DNA of 64,000 nucleotides from Spirochaetaceae bacterium (GCA_002730875.1 PCBI01000015.1:62001-126000), one strand, 5' to 3'. Positions 28,501 through 37,809 are shown, counted from the stretch's first letter. The notes: generated from the letters alone by a model not told the origin. Made by a program: numbers and translations.

Positions 28501-28623
28501 GAGCTCGGACAGCATCTCATTCTTGGACATGCCGAACTCGGGCTCCTTGTAATTGCTTACAGGGGGAGCATTTCTCTCTTCGAGAGATTGCCAGTATTTT
28601 CTAGTTCTATTCTTTGTTTCCAT
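25504..28623 (-). CDS. actB: Alternative complex III subunit ActB (iron-sulfur/molybdopterin-like)
   Basis: 1039 residues from the ATG at 28623 (METKNRTRKYWQSLEERN); a TTG further up would overlap actA. The N-terminus carries SRKNFLKFMGAGAVLVQAAC, a Tat-like motif ending in a lipobox as in other ActB proteins. Residues of about 70-750 form a molybdopterin-oxidoreductase-like domain without evident cofactor ligation. The C-terminal ferredoxin domain has four cysteine clusters (CTGCGSCVTSC, CQQCENAPCENVC, CVGTRYCANNC, CTFC with CQEVCP). It relays electrons from the quinol site to the haems. Confidence 0.96.
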   Translation of the reverse strand: METKNRTRKYWQSLEERNAPPVSNYKEPEFGMSKNEMLSELKKKPVSRKNFLKFMGAGAVLVQAACRRPTEQIVPAVIRPPEDVPGESNYYSTVAPDGTGLVVRTMNARPNKIAGNPEHPLTRGGVSAYDVASIMDLYDPDRLRKPVKLTNGKKKRSTRKAIISEIQTELKKGDYVLLTGPIDSPTSRKLIRDFLNANPGGKHVEFRADPTLRQIAEGQRASYGQALIPYYRLDRAELVVAIDADFLGTMGLPAAQTAAFSARRDPTKGKPSRLIAIESMFSVTGSNADLRIPVKPGDQTAVALSLASHITLNLKSGPYTGNAQVRGLLENYTPERVAEALKLDQTAIEKTAEQLWASRGKSLVIGGSPLAATGRQAALAIAVNLLNHICGNDGVTVDHKNALNYSPGISDPDMLSLLADCQAGKVKTVIVSGANIQYHLPESAKVKEALAAVPFVASISDRIDETAKLASAVLPLSHYLESWGDREVIDGIAAIQQPTVRPIFDSASLEDYLIQISGGTLGGSSDFHNYLKAAWAGRAGGNFERFWVKVLQDGFYAPDAGKLNGNAPARNFNAGSLNNLPRSVSDKDGLKLGLYLSMAVRDGSQANNAYRLELPDPVTKVVWENYATILPATARKLKLKQGSIVKLKVGETTLELPVHMQPGIHPDAVLVALGYGRTEAGKVGNGRGLNAIAVATTGDDSLTLSGQAVTIENTGDRKTLGNTQTVYRTGMNQPDNFPGISDDIPYAPFAGSTQYTAEQRPIILEASYGDYTKAKGKLYEATIEHPKNAQLMEAWEYGNLRWHMVVDLSKCTGCGSCVTSCNLENNIPMVGPEEVAVGREMHWLRIDRYYSGTEENPSVSHQPMLCQQCENAPCENVCPVAATTHNSEGLNVMTYNRCVGTRYCANNCPFKVRRFNWFENWYYMEGLDRKLRDPMQLGLNPNVTVRSRGVMEKCTFCVQRINAARQDMKVRGDKKIKDGTVVTACQEVCPTGAITFGDINDEASEVAKLAKDKRGYRVLDFLGVEPSVTYLAKIRNPMA

Positions 28624-28655
28624 GAAATCCAACCAGGTCGATCCTTCCAGTGATC

Positions 28656-29219
28656 TCAATAGTGACAGGTGCTACAATCGGTAATGCCAACGGCGTGGTT
28701 GCCGCCTGGCGGTTTGGGATCTGGATTATTTTCTCGGTGGCAGTTAACACACCAGCCCATGTTAAACTCGGTGGTTACTTCCACCTTGTCCATTTCCGCA
28801 ACATTTCCGTGGCATTGTGTACAGTCAAAGCCCCGGGCAATGTGAACCTTGTGTGAGAAACGCGCATGATCCGGTAGATCGTGCACTTTGTTCCAGCGCA
28901 TGGGGATGCCCTTCTCGTAGGTCTTACGCAGATATTGAATATCCGGGCTGTCGGAGGCGACGTATGCATGGCATTTCATACATGTGGCCGTGTCCGGTAC
29001 GCTGGCCATCGCACTCTTGTCTACACTTGTGTGGCAGAACTGACAGTCTATGTTCAGTTCGCCAGCATGTATCTTATGACTGAATGGGATGGGTTGATCG
29101 GCTGCATAACCCTGATACTTGGGATTGACCCCGTACAGGTATACAAATGCGCCGATTAAAGCGAAGAGTAATACAAACTTGATTCCGTGCTTCTTTGCGA
29201 TTCTTAGAAGAGGTGCCAT
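28656..29219 (-). CDS. actA: Alternative complex III subunit ActA, penta-haem cytochrome c
   Basis: 187 residues from the ATG at 29219 (MAPLLRIAKKHGIKF), with CAGG upstream. One N-terminal transmembrane helix precedes a periplasmic domain with five haem sites: CQFCH, CMKCH, CTQCH, CVNCH and CSTCH. Additional His residues (FSHKIHAG, FSHKVHIARG) supply sixth ligands. ActA is the multihaem subunit of ACIII that hands electrons to ActE or soluble carriers. It is the first gene of the ten-gene operon, so the promoter must lie in the spacer up to clpB. Confidence 0.96.
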   Translation of the reverse strand: MAPLLRIAKKHGIKFVLLFALIGAFVYLYGVNPKYQGYAADQPIPFSHKIHAGELNIDCQFCHTSVDKSAMASVPDTATCMKCHAYVASDSPDIQYLRKTYEKGIPMRWNKVHDLPDHARFSHKVHIARGFDCTQCHGNVAEMDKVEVTTEFNMGWCVNCHRENNPDPKPPGGNHAVGITDCSTCHY

Positions 29220-29285
29220 TTGGCCTGTGCCCTTTTTCCAAATTGGCGGAAGCGCCGCGATGATCGCTGATCCCGCCTTGAACAA

Positions 29286-29833
29286 GAATGGATTTGCAAT
29301 GAGGCTGTCAATAGAATCTGCCAGCCCTGCATTCTTTTAGGGCAAAAATTCAGTGTTTTGTCGCTTTTTGAGAACGGTTCTCAGATCATTGCTTACCTGA
29401 CACTGTGACCTGGCCATCTGACAAATCGACAACGACTTTGCTTCAGGAACCCACAGATGGCCCGATGAATACAGAGAAGCCTGGTCCGAACTTTGCTATA
29501 TAAAGTTTGGTATGGCATGGAAAGCGACGGAAAAGGTCCAGGAGATGCCAATCATAGAGGCCGTGGTCGAAAACCTGGCGCTATCATTGCGACGATACGG
29601 AGGATAGCCAGGTCCCGGGGAGATCTCTCGGCGGAAGCGTAGCCCGGTCTCAGCGGTATTTTCTTTAGTTTTGACGAATGGTAATGGATGGCGGCAAGAT
29701 ACAGGACTCATACTCGAAGGTTTTTTTCGGACGCCAGGGGATCAAACAACCATGGCAGTTCTCGATGCCCCCATTGGATTCTGATTCAGAGACGACAATG
29801 CTCTGAATGCGAGGCGCAATACGGAGATAGATT
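29286..29833. other. Divergent regulatory spacer between actA and clpB
   Basis: About 550 bases without a credible gene; it must hold the promoters of both the act operon and clpB. An inverted repeat, AACTTT (29489-29494) and AAAGTT (29502-29507) around an AT-rich centre, is a possible regulatory site or promoter core. I see no CIRCE element (TTAGCACTC...GAGTGCTAA) upstream of clpB. A TTGACG at about 29671 is a possible but badly spaced -35 box. The clpB start has a clear ribosome binding site (ACGGAGAT). Confidence 0.5.
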
Positions 29834-32401
29834 ATGAAATTGGATAAACTAACAACGAAGGCACATGAAGTAATTGAAAGCTCGCAGGAGCTGGCTCAGA
29901 ACAAAGGCAATCCGGAAGTGATGCCGGAGCATCTTCTCTATGAAATCTTTCGCCAGGAGGAGGGCATGGGCCCCATGCTTCTGGAGCGTATGGGCGTTTC
30001 TCAGAGCACCGTTCTGGGGTTGCTGGAAGGTCACCTGGGAACGCTGCCCCGCGCGGAAGGAGAAATGGAGATCCGACCTTCCAGGGGCTTTGCCCAGCTA
30101 CTTCAAAGAGCAGATAAAATCGCCAAGAACAGAGGCGATCAGTATCTGTCCACCGAGCACATCGCCCTGGCATACCTGGAAGACGATTCCCAGCGGCTTA
30201 CCGGCGAGCTCAAGCGTCTTGGACTGGATCCAAAGGAGATCAAAGAAGCAGTGAATGAAATGCGGGGCGGTCAGCCCATCAATAGCGATAATCCGGAAGA
30301 TACCATCGAGGCGCTGTCCAAGTACGCCAGGAATCTGAATGATTCGGCCCGGAAGGGTAAACTGGATCCGGTAATCGGACGGGATGAAGAGATTCGAAGA
30401 ATCATGCAGGTGCTCAGTCGCCGGACCAAGAACAATCCCATCCTGATTGGAGAACCAGGAACCGGCAAGACGGCTATAGTAGAAGGACTGGCGGGCAAGA
30501 TTGTGGCCGGCGAGGTTCCCGAGGGCCTGCTGGATAAGGAGCTCTATGCTCTGGATCTGGGCTCCATGATTGCCGGCGCCAAGTATAGAGGAGAATTTGA
30601 GGATCGATTCAAAGCCCTGCTAAACGAAGTACAGCGCTCCGACGGAAGAATCATCCTCTTTATAGATGAAATCCACACTATTGTAGGGGCCGGCGCTGCC
30701 GAGGGCTCCCTGGATGCATCCAACATGATCAAGCCAGCCCTGGCTCGAGGCGATCTACGCTGCATTGGGGCCACGACTTTAAAAGAGTATCAGAAGTACA
30801 TCGAAAAGGACCAGGCCCTGGAGCGTCGATTCCAGCCGGTGTATGTGAAGGAACCCTCAGAAGAAGAAACCGTAACCATTCTGCGAGGGCTTAAAGACCG
30901 TTACGAGCTGCACCACGGTATACGTGTTACCGACAGCGCTCTTGTGGCGGCGGCCAAGCTTTCCAATCGTTACATCACCGATCGGTTTCTGCCGGACAAG
31001 GCCGTGGATTTGATCGATGAGGCCATGTCCAAGATGCGGATCGAACTGGACTCATTGCCCGAAGAACTGGACATCATTTCCAAGAGGATCCAGTCCCTGA
31101 AGATTGAACGGGAAGCTCTGAAGAAAGAAAAGGACCCCGCCTCCAAAGAGCGGCTGGGCATCGTGGAGCGGGAACTGGCAAACATTGAAGAGGAATTCAT
31201 AAACAAGAAGGGCGTCTGGGAAGCGGAACGCGTGGACGTAGAAAAGGCCAAATCACTGCGCGAAGAAATCGATTCCTGGCGACTGCAGGAAAAAGAAGCG
31301 GAGCGGATTGGCGATCTTAATCGCGTCGCCGAGATTCGCTATGGAAAACTGGTAACCCTGGAAAATATGCTGAAGGCGCTCGAAAAGAAGATAGAAGAGA
31401 GCAAGAAGCAGTATTTGAAGGAAGAAGTAACCGACGAAGACATTGCCACCATTGTGTCTAGATGGACGGGCATTCCTGTTTCCCGAATGATGCAGGGAGA
31501 AAAAGAGAAGCTCCTGGGAATGTTCGATCAGCTGAAAACGACTGTAATCGGTCAGGACCATGCATTACAGGAAGTGAGCGAGGCCATTCTACGGAACCGA
31601 AGCGGTTTGTCCGATCCGAATCGACCCGTAGGCGTGTTTCTGTTCGTAGGACCCACCGGCGTAGGCAAGACCGAGACAGCCCGGGCCTTGAGCAAGTTCC
31701 TGTTCGACGATGAGAATGCCATGCTTCGGATCGATATGTCCGAATATATGGAAAAGCATGCGGTGGCCCGTCTGATCGGAGCGCCTCCGGGCTATGTGGG
31801 CTACGATGAAGGCGGTCAGCTTACCGAGTCGGTGCGTCGCCGTCCTTATCAGGTCATTCTCTTCGATGAGGTGGAAAAAGCTCATCCGGATGTGTTTAAT
31901 CTTTTTCTGCAGCTTTTCGATGACGGTCGACTTACCGACTCCAAGGGCCGGATGGTGGATTTTCAGAACACAATTATTATCATGACCTCCAATATTGGAA
32001 GTCATCATTTGATGGATGCTTCTAAATCCGAAGAGGAGAAGCAGGCGCTGATTGAGAAGGAGCTGCACGGATTCTTCCGTCCGGAATTTCTTAACCGTCT
32101 GGATGACACGATCTATTATCATCCGATTACCGAAGAGGCGCTAAAAGACATTGTGAAGATCCAGATGCGCAAGATTATTCAGCGGGCCCGGGAAGCGGGA
32201 CTGAATGTGAAAGTGGAGAGCGCTTTGATCAACCATCTGGCGAAGAAAGGCTACGATCCGCAGTTCGGGGCTCGTCCACTGAAGCGGCTGATCCAGAAGG
32301 ATGTGGGGAATACATTGAGCCAGGCGATTCTGAAAGGGGATTTCTCTTCCGATAAGGAATACAAGCTTGGTCTGGATAAAGACAGGGTAGCCCTGAAGTA
32401 A
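29834..32401 (+). CDS. clpB: ATP-dependent disaggregase ClpB
   Basis: 855 residues, normal length. It has an N-terminal Clp repeat domain (1-145) and a first AAA+ module with Walker [14 protein letters not shown] and Walker [12 protein letters not shown] coiled-coil middle domain, rich in Lys/Glu and about 125 residues long (roughly 400-525), distinguishes ClpB from ClpA/ClpC. The second AAA+ module has [14 protein letters not shown] and [15 protein letters not shown]. With DnaK it dissolves protein aggregates after stress. cmoB follows after 32 bases and may be co-transcribed. Confidence 0.98.
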   Translation: MKLDKLTTKAHEVIESSQELAQNKGNPEVMPEHLLYEIFRQEEGMGPMLLERMGVSQSTVLGLLEGHLGTLPRAEGEMEIRPSRGFAQLLQRADKIAKNRGDQYLSTEHIALAYLEDDSQRLTGELKRLGLDPKEIKEAVNEMRGGQPINSDNPEDTIEALSKYARNLNDSARKGKLDPVIGRDEEIRRIMQVLSRRTKNNPILIGEPGTGKTAIVEGLAGKIVAGEVPEGLLDKELYALDLGSMIAGAKYRGEFEDRFKALLNEVQRSDGRIILFIDEIHTIVGAGAAEGSLDASNMIKPALARGDLRCIGATTLKEYQKYIEKDQALERRFQPVYVKEPSEEETVTILRGLKDRYELHHGIRVTDSALVAAAKLSNRYITDRFLPDKAVDLIDEAMSKMRIELDSLPEELDIISKRIQSLKIEREALKKEKDPASKERLGIVERELANIEEEFINKKGVWEAERVDVEKAKSLREEIDSWRLQEKEAERIGDLNRVAEIRYGKLVTLENMLKALEKKIEESKKQYLKEEVTDEDIATIVSRWTGIPVSRMMQGEKEKLLGMFDQLKTTVIGQDHALQEVSEAILRNRSGLSDPNRPVGVFLFVGPTGVGKTETARALSKFLFDDENAMLRIDMSEYMEKHAVARLIGAPPGYVGYDEGGQLTESVRRRPYQVILFDEVEKAHPDVFNLFLQLFDDGRLTDSKGRMVDFQNTIIIMTSNIGSHHLMDASKSEEEKQALIEKELHGFFRPEFLNRLDDTIYYHPITEEALKDIVKIQMRKIIQRAREAGLNVKVESALINHLAKKGYDPQFGARPLKRLIQKDVGNTLSQAILKGDFSSDKEYKLGLDKDRVALK

Positions 32402-32433
32402 GCCCGGGCTTACAAAGAAGCAAGAGCGGCTCG

Positions 32434-33516
32434 GTGGAGGATATTGAGTTTGAAGAGGCGCTGCGGTTTGCCCGTAGCATTCGAAGCGGCCACATTCAGA
32501 TCGGGCCCACGATTCAGCTGGGCCCGCATATTCCCAAATCCGGGCTGTCCCATCCAGGTGATGCCGCTTCCGAACGGCCTGACCCGGAGCCCGGCGCTGG
32601 CCAGAGCTCCGGGCTCTCCGAGCCCCAGCGTGCGGAGCTCCGGGACTGGCTTCAGAAGCTGGGTCCGTTCAGAAAAGGGCCGTTTAGCTTCTACGGGGAG
32701 CGAGTGGCATCTCACTGGAATAGCGATGCCAAATGGCAGCATTGCCGGCCATTCCTTGAGAAAGATCCCGGAGTATTGGAAGGGGATGTCCTGGATCTGG
32801 GGTGCAACAATGGTTACTATTTGCTCCGCCTGCTTGAGCTCAAGCGATCCGGTGGCCTCTATGGACTGGACCCGGCGCCCTCATTCTATCGGCAGTTTTG
32901 CTTTGTTCAGGAGATGGTGCGGCCGGATCATGCCATCGCTGGGATTCAAGTCCACATGGCCGGTCATGAAGCGCTAAGGTCTGGCTCAGCAGTTAGCACC
33001 GACCACAACCCGCCCGGTTCGGATAACACACCGGAGACGGATCTATCCCGAACCTCCGGAGTCGCAGCACGGGCCGCGGGATCCAATCTTAATGCAGTCT
33101 TTCCGGGTCAGTTCGACGCTATTCTTTGCTGGGGTGTCATTTACCACAGGACCGATCCTATTGAACTGTTGCGTACAATTCATGGAGCCCTGAGAACCGG
33201 CGGCACGCTCTATCTGGAGTCCATGGGAATCCCTGAAGACGATCTGGCGCGGTATCCTCGCGCCCTGGTGCCTCCCGGAAAATACGCCGGCGCTCGAGGT
33301 ATCTGGCATGTGCCCGATGCAGCGACCCTGAGCAACTACCTGCACCGAAGCGGATTTCGAGACATCGAGATACTCAAGCAGTGGGACTATTCGGCGGAAT
33401 TGAATGGAGAAACCGGATTGCCTGCTCTCACCGATTATCTGGATCCAGATCGACCTGGATATCTCAAAGACGGACTGCCTGCACCCATTCGGATCCTCGT
33501 TCGGGCCCGTAGATAA
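32434..33516 (+). CDS. cmoB: tRNA uridine-34 carboxymethyltransferase CmoB-like
   Basis: 360 residues from a GTG with a weak ribosome binding site. CmoB landmarks are GPFRKGPFSFYGERVASHWNSDAKW and the methyltransferase motif I VLDLGCNNGYYLLRLL. They continue with GLDPAPSFYRQF, ILCWGVIYHRTDPIELLR, TLYLESM, GIWHVPDAATLSNYLHRSGF and LPAPIRILVRAR at the end. The family transfers the carboxymethyl group of carboxy-SAM to ho5U34 to make cmo5U in tRNA anticodons. An insertion of about 40 low-complexity residues (Ser/Thr/Gly/Pro-rich, about 175-215) is absent from enterobacterial CmoB. CmoA is not in the window; TrhO, the preceding step, is 6 kb away. Confidence 0.88.
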   Translation: MEDIEFEEALRFARSIRSGHIQIGPTIQLGPHIPKSGLSHPGDAASERPDPEPGAGQSSGLSEPQRAELRDWLQKLGPFRKGPFSFYGERVASHWNSDAKWQHCRPFLEKDPGVLEGDVLDLGCNNGYYLLRLLELKRSGGLYGLDPAPSFYRQFCFVQEMVRPDHAIAGIQVHMAGHEALRSGSAVSTDHNPPGSDNTPETDLSRTSGVAARAAGSNLNAVFPGQFDAILCWGVIYHRTDPIELLRTIHGALRTGGTLYLESMGIPEDDLARYPRALVPPGKYAGARGIWHVPDAATLSNYLHRSGFRDIEILKQWDYSAELNGETGLPALTDYLDPDRPGYLKDGLPAPIRILVRARR

Positions 33517-33787
33517 CCTGCCCGGCGCCCTGAACCAGCGCGCCCCGTGCCGCGGCCTATTCCCGGCCGGTGGATTCTTACCTTTCGAGTGATCCTGGCT
33601 GATGGATACACGATGTGGTAACGGTTACATCCAATAGTGCAATGCTTAAGCGTAATACTTACTTGACGCAGGGTTAATATCTATTACTGTTCTGAATCTC
33701 AGAATTTAAGTATTGGTCGGCGAAAAAATGCGTTCATGCAGCTTCTAGTCTGTGCTCCGCAATTCGCCGCTGGAATGGTGTCTCGAA

Positions 33788-35023
33788 ATGAATCTTAAAG
33801 CAACACATAAACATCTTTGGCTCGCAATCCTCCTTCTATCACTGGCTGCAGCCTGCGGTCAGGAAGGCAGGGGAATTGCCATTCAATCAACCGAGATCGT
33901 GGATGATCCCGAACTGGCCCATCCATCGGTAATAGGCAAGCTCCGGCCCGGAGACGAAGTCACCGTGGCCGGGGAGAGCGGCGATGGCGCCGACAAGCTA
34001 CTAAAGATTAGATTGGATAAGGACAAGTTTGGCTGGATTCCGGCGGAAACGGTGCAGCTTTCCGATAAGAAGGGGGCTCTGGCCGTAAATGCGTTTGCAA
34101 TTGTACCGACAAATGTAGTTAGCGACCCCTCGTCCAAGAATCCCGGTTTTGTTACCAGGCTTGCCCGAGGGGAAAAGTTCAAATTAATCCGTGAAAAAAC
34201 CTTTGGAAACTCTACCTACGCCCAGGTGGGCATTGTAGGCGTGGACGAGGTTGCCTGGGTCAAAAAAGAAGACATCTTTGTTGGCGAAAAAACCGTGCTT
34301 ACGGCGAAGAACGACGCGGAGACCTACGACCGCCCGGATAGAGCTCGATCGCCGGTCGGGAAACTCCCGGTAGGGAAGAAAGGATACCTGATCGATGAGC
34401 AGGGCGACTTTTATAAGATAAATGTCTGGAAAGGCCAGGAACACTGGGTGCTGAAAGGCACGGTAGTAGAGGGGGATGTGCAGGTAGACCCGGAAGTTGA
34501 AATTCCCGGGATTGGTACCGCAAGGTTGCATGCAACCTCCTGGGTGGACAGCGACGTGGCCGGGCGCGAGCAACTCTATGCTCCGCAGCAGGCCTTCGAT
34601 GATTCCATGAAAACATCGTGGCAAACCAGCAAGAATGGAGGAGTGGGGGAATCTCTGGAAATGCGTTTCGATAGTCCCGTTCCGTTTCTTTCCGTGGAAG
34701 TGGTGAATGGCTTCGCAAAATCTGACGACATCTATGAGCGAAACAATCGTGTCACCGGTATTAAGCTGGAGTGTCTGTTCGAAGGATTCTCGAAATCTAC
34801 CAGAACAGTGCAGCTGCAGGACATGATGCAGGGATTTCAACATGTGGGTAACTGCGAAAACGCCGACGGTGTGATTCTGGAAATCCTGGAAGTGGCCGAT
34901 GGATCCCAGTGGCAGGATGCAGCCCTGTCCGAAGTCCGACTTGGAATCAGTGAGCCCGAGGCCCGACCATCCGAAGGGGTCGATCAGCAAAGCGCCAAAG
35001 AGGAACCTGGAAGTTCGGATTGA
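33788..35023 (+). CDS. Lipoprotein with SH3-like and discoidin-like domains
   Basis: 411 residues from the ATG at 33788. The signal peptide (LAILLLSLAAACGQ) has a lipobox. At least two bacterial SH3-like segments follow (VIGKLRPGDEVTVAG...FGWIPAETVQL; PVGKLPVGKKGYLIDEQGDFYKIN...HWVLKGTVVEGD). Residues of about 240-390 resemble the galactose-binding/F5-8C-like module found in NADase-type glycan-binding lipoproteins of leptospires (AFDDSMKTSWQTSK, LEMRFDSPVPFLSVEVVNGF, LSEVRLGI). It is probably exported to the cell envelope and binds peptidoglycan or glycans; this is inferred from domains. It ends in an acidic tail. Confidence 0.8.
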   Translation: MNLKATHKHLWLAILLLSLAAACGQEGRGIAIQSTEIVDDPELAHPSVIGKLRPGDEVTVAGESGDGADKLLKIRLDKDKFGWIPAETVQLSDKKGALAVNAFAIVPTNVVSDPSSKNPGFVTRLARGEKFKLIREKTFGNSTYAQVGIVGVDEVAWVKKEDIFVGEKTVLTAKNDAETYDRPDRARSPVGKLPVGKKGYLIDEQGDFYKINVWKGQEHWVLKGTVVEGDVQVDPEVEIPGIGTARLHATSWVDSDVAGREQLYAPQQAFDDSMKTSWQTSKNGGVGESLEMRFDSPVPFLSVEVVNGFAKSDDIYERNNRVTGIKLECLFEGFSKSTRTVQLQDMMQGFQHVGNCENADGVILEILEVADGSQWQDAALSEVRLGISEPEARPSEGVDQQSAKEEPGSSD

Positions 35024-35059
35024 ATCCTCATTCGGAACATCCAGGGCGTAACCGGTAGC

Positions 35060-35656
35060 TTAGCTACAGCCGTCCTGGATGGATGTCCGGAGATTCTCCA
35101 CCGGAAAGCCCAGAGTCCGGGCCCTCTCGATCTGGGCATCTACAATTGAGGAAGCGGGGTTGGCCGTTCGGGAAAGCAGGAACAGTGCGCCCCGAAATGG
35201 CTCACCTACGGTGGCCCACTGATAGTTCTCGGTATCGAGATCGATGATGTAGTAAGGTCCGCGAAACGGAAAGAAGAACTCCACGGATAAAATCGCATTG
35301 CCGGTACCTGGCTGTACAAAGGCCCGTCCCTGGAAGGAGCGAAGATCTCCATCGGGAGTTCCATTTCTGCACTGGTTCAATACGGAAACCACTCCTGGCT
35401 CCAGAGCCCCATAGGTGGCGGTGGTGCACACACATCCCTGGTTGAAGGGCTGCGGCAAGGAGGCCACTTCATACCAGGTCCCGGAATACCTTTCTAGATC
35501 TACAGAGTCCACAACGGCCAATTCCGGAGCCGGCACGGCGGCCGCCAGCAATAGGGGATCCAGGGTATCGTCTGCTACTGGCTGACAGGCGATGAAATAC
35601 GCGCTTAACGGGAGCAGCATTGCATTCAGCCAGATTCGTCTTATCCAACCACTCAC
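35060..35656 (-). CDS. Bacterial lipocalin (Blc-like lipoprotein)
   Basis: 198 residues. The signal peptide has a lipobox (AYFIAC). The lipocalin signature is clear: RYSGTWYEVASLPQPFNQGC at the first strand, then CTTATYGALEPGVVSVLNQC, FFPFRGPYYIIDLDTENYQWATVGEP (strand containing the conserved YxIxDLDxxY), and LFLLSRT. Blc family lipoproteins bind lysophospholipids and fatty acids at the outer membrane. The spacer to the convergent lipoprotein gene is only 36 bases. The product is clear; its exact ligand is not. Confidence 0.93.
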   Translation of the reverse strand: MSGWIRRIWLNAMLLPLSAYFIACQPVADDTLDPLLLAAAVPAPELAVVDSVDLERYSGTWYEVASLPQPFNQGCVCTTATYGALEPGVVSVLNQCRNGTPDGDLRSFQGRAFVQPGTGNAILSVEFFFPFRGPYYIIDLDTENYQWATVGEPFRGALFLLSRTANPASSIVDAQIERARTLGFPVENLRTSIQDGCS

Positions 35657-35712
35657 GGTAATACCTGCCTCCGGGCGCGGCCTTCATTTGCAGTAATGGG
35701 TCCGGGCATGAT

Positions 35713-35840
35713 GTTACATCAGTATAGTTGTTACTTCCACCACCGGCGAGAATGGAAAGCAAGGATGGGTCCGGACACCGAGCTGATTCGCAATTGTTCA
35801 CCGGCGCAAGGGCATCCGCAGAGAACTGGACTGATGTAAC
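35713..35840. repeat. Spaced inverted repeat upstream of the lipocalin gene
   Basis: GTTACATCAGT (35713-35723) and its exact complement ACTGATGTAAC (35830-35840). The left copy overlaps a smaller palindrome, TGATGT-T-ACATCA (35709-35721), and GGTCCGG flanks both copies. It lies 57 to 184 bases upstream of the lipocalin start and before the small plus-strand gene at 35947. It could be a pair of operator half-sites. Otherwise the spacer 35657-35946 has nothing recognisable. Confidence 0.4.
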
Positions 35841-35946
35841 GTTTTATTTGTCCTCCGGGAAGGTCGCGGACTCTTTTCTGACCAGACTGGCCGGCATTCT
35901 GCTTTTCCGTTGGACAGGAACTTCGGGCGGGCTATGCTCCTGCGCT

Positions 35947-36198
35947 ATGATTGCAGTACCGGACCCCAGATATGGGTTGATAGTGTTTGATGGTAGCGTC
36001 CTGGAAGTGTTTGCCAGCAACGGAGAAAGCAGACGATACCATGTCCAGCTGATTAAGAGCGTTGAGCTGGTTGAGAAAAAGAACTATTTCGAGATCAAGT
36101 ATTCCGACACGAATTTATCCCAGCGGTTCCCGTTTAAGCCAGAGGCTATGGACAACGCTCGTGAACTGGTGGAAGCTATTAAAGGGGTTCTGACGTAG
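35947..36198 (+). CDS. Small PH-like hypothetical protein
   Basis: 83 residues from the ATG at 35947 (MIAVPDPRYGLIVFDGSVLE). The frame is open further upstream, but that part is low-quality and overlaps the inverted repeat. The pattern of alternating hydrophobic strands (GLIVFDGSVLEVF, YHVQLIKSVELVEK, YFEIKYSD, QRFPF) ending in an amphipathic helix (DNARELVEAIKGVL) resembles a single bacterial pleckstrin-homology-like domain. It has no signal peptide, so it is cytoplasmic. The function is unknown. The ribosome binding site is weak, leaving the start uncertain. Confidence 0.55.
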   Translation: MIAVPDPRYGLIVFDGSVLEVFASNGESRRYHVQLIKSVELVEKKNYFEIKYSDTNLSQRFPFKPEAMDNARELVEAIKGVLT

Positions 36199-36498
36199 AT
36201 CTGCTCTGGCCGTGACGGATCGCCGTAAGTCAGCGACGTGATACATGCTCTGCCACAGGCTTAGATTACCGTAGCGAAATTTAATGTCCATCATCTAGAG
36301 TAGACTAACGTTGGTCAGGCTCGAAAAAGCAGTTTTCGTCGAATTCTCCAGCGGGAATCCATTGCATAATGCCGAGGTGTCGGTAACCAGGCTTGCCCGG
36401 GGTCAGCTCTGTACAGAATGACATAGGGGAGGACCGACCCCTATCCCGGGGATTTTGTGCTGGCAATGTCCGGACTCTTGACGTAGAGTTGCGGGGCT
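36199..36498. other. Spacer before the degenerate REC-PAS-GGDEF gene
   Basis: About 300 bases without a credible gene. A short inverted repeat, ATAGGGG (36423-36429) and CCCCTAT (36438-36444), lies about 60 bases before the next gene and could be a regulatory hairpin or operator. Nothing else is visible. Confidence 0.4.
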
Positions 36499-37809
36499 TT
36501 GATTCTAATAGTGGCAGGTTCCAAACAAGGGCAACAACTGGCAGCCCAGATCAATCAGCGCTGCCAGTGCACAGGGGCCCATCCGCAAGAAGTTGAGGCG
36601 GCGTTGCGCGCACAGCCTGAAGCCATTATTGTACACTGGCCTTCGGTACAGCCGACCCAGGATCTTATGGAGGCGCTGATTCGGTGCGGCGCGCCGGTGA
36701 TTATAAAGTTAGAGCGGTCGGCATCCGGCGCCGAGGTGGCGGCAGAGCTGGCCGCTATGGGCGTGCGGAACTTCCGGTTCGAAGATGAAAGCTCGGACTG
36801 GAATGGTTATCTTTTTCAGATTATCGATGCCCACAGGCGACAGGGAATCATACAGTCCACGCATGAGTACCTGGAATCCCTGCATCTAGTGCAAATGGAA
36901 CGCACCCGATCGGTGCTGGACTCCTTACAGATGGGTTTGATGGTCATCGAGGGTGCCAGCGATGGGCAACTCATGCACTACAATCATCGACTGGAACTTC
37001 TTCTGAATCGCGACCTGGAAACCTGGCATGGATGGACGCTCAGTCAAATCCAGAAGCATTTGAAAGAGGAGGAGCCATCCGAGGTTTCTCTGTTTAGCCT
37101 GCCGGTGCAGATTTCCGATGAAACCGTTTCGGATTTCTTCAGGCGCGGACCATTGTATCTGCAGCGAACAACCCTGCCGCTAATTTCGGCTACCGATCAG
37201 GTCACCGGCTATCTTTTTGTTTTCAAGGATGTCACCTTTGAAGTTTCCAGCGATCGTCTGGACAGTGTTACCGGTTTGCCCACAAAAACAGAAGTGGCCT
37301 CCCTCCTGTCCCGGCGAGTGGCCTGGACTCTGCGGCATTCGGGCATTCCCTGCCGTTATCTGGCAACCGGCCATATTCGAATCACTGATATGGATCATTA
37401 CAGGGAACACCAGGGGCAGACAGCCGTAGAGGAGCTCCTTCTGACGGCGGCTTCCATGCTGCGGCTTTGTAGCAGCGATTCCATGGTAATTGTTCGGTCC
37501 GGCATTTCGGACTTCCTGATCTACACAGTGGACCATAACCCGGAGCAGTGCATTCGCAAACACGGCGAGATTCAGACCAGGCTGGAAGCGCTGGAAAGAA
37601 AGGACAAACAACCGCTGAAGGTGCAGGGAGGCTGGGCCGTGCGTAGCCTGCACGAATCAGATTTTGTCGATCCTGCCAGGATGGAAGACGGTTTGCGCCG
37701 GGCCTTTAAGGATGGCATGCGCACGGCGGACAAGGCTCTGCAGCGCGCCATTCTGGATAAGCGCCAGGCCATGCTCTATACCGCCGAAGACGGATTCATC
37801 GCTTTCTGA
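36499..37809 (+). CDS. REC-PAS-GGDEF-like protein with degenerate signatures
   Basis: 436 residues from a TTG (a GTG four codons later is an alternative). Residues 1-115 have the length and strand/helix pattern of a receiver domain, but the phospho-acceptor position reads VHWPS (45-49), with no Asp. Residues of about 130-250 look PAS-like (VLDSLQMGLMVIEG; YLFVFKDVTFEVSSDR). From 251 the GGDEF fold begins with LDSVTGLPTKTE, the usual entry motif. The active-site signature is RSGISDFLIY (333-342) where RYGGDEFLIL is expected. It should not make c-di-GMP; it may bind GTP or a partner. Confidence 0.75.
   Translation: MILIVAGSKQGQQLAAQINQRCQCTGAHPQEVEAALRAQPEAIIVHWPSVQPTQDLMEALIRCGAPVIIKLERSASGAEVAAELAAMGVRNFRFEDESSDWNGYLFQIIDAHRRQGIIQSTHEYLESLHLVQMERTRSVLDSLQMGLMVIEGASDGQLMHYNHRLELLLNRDLETWHGWTLSQIQKHLKEEEPSEVSLFSLPVQISDETVSDFFRRGPLYLQRTTLPLISATDQVTGYLFVFKDVTFEVSSDRLDSVTGLPTKTEVASLLSRRVAWTLRHSGIPCRYLATGHIRITDMDHYREHQGQTAVEELLLTAASMLRLCSSDSMVIVRSGISDFLIYTVDHNPEQCIRKHGEIQTRLEALERKDKQPLKVQGGWAVRSLHESDFVDPARMEDGLRRAFKDGMRTADKALQRAILDKRQAMLYTAEDGFIAF

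Noticed and set aside
29496..29711. Minus-strand open frame in the actA/clpB spacer
   Set aside because: Short, no ribosome binding site, no recognisable features, and it covers the expected promoter region.
29700..29833. CIRCE or other heat-shock operator upstream of clpB
   Set aside because: No TTAGCACTC/GAGTGCTAA inverted repeat could be found.
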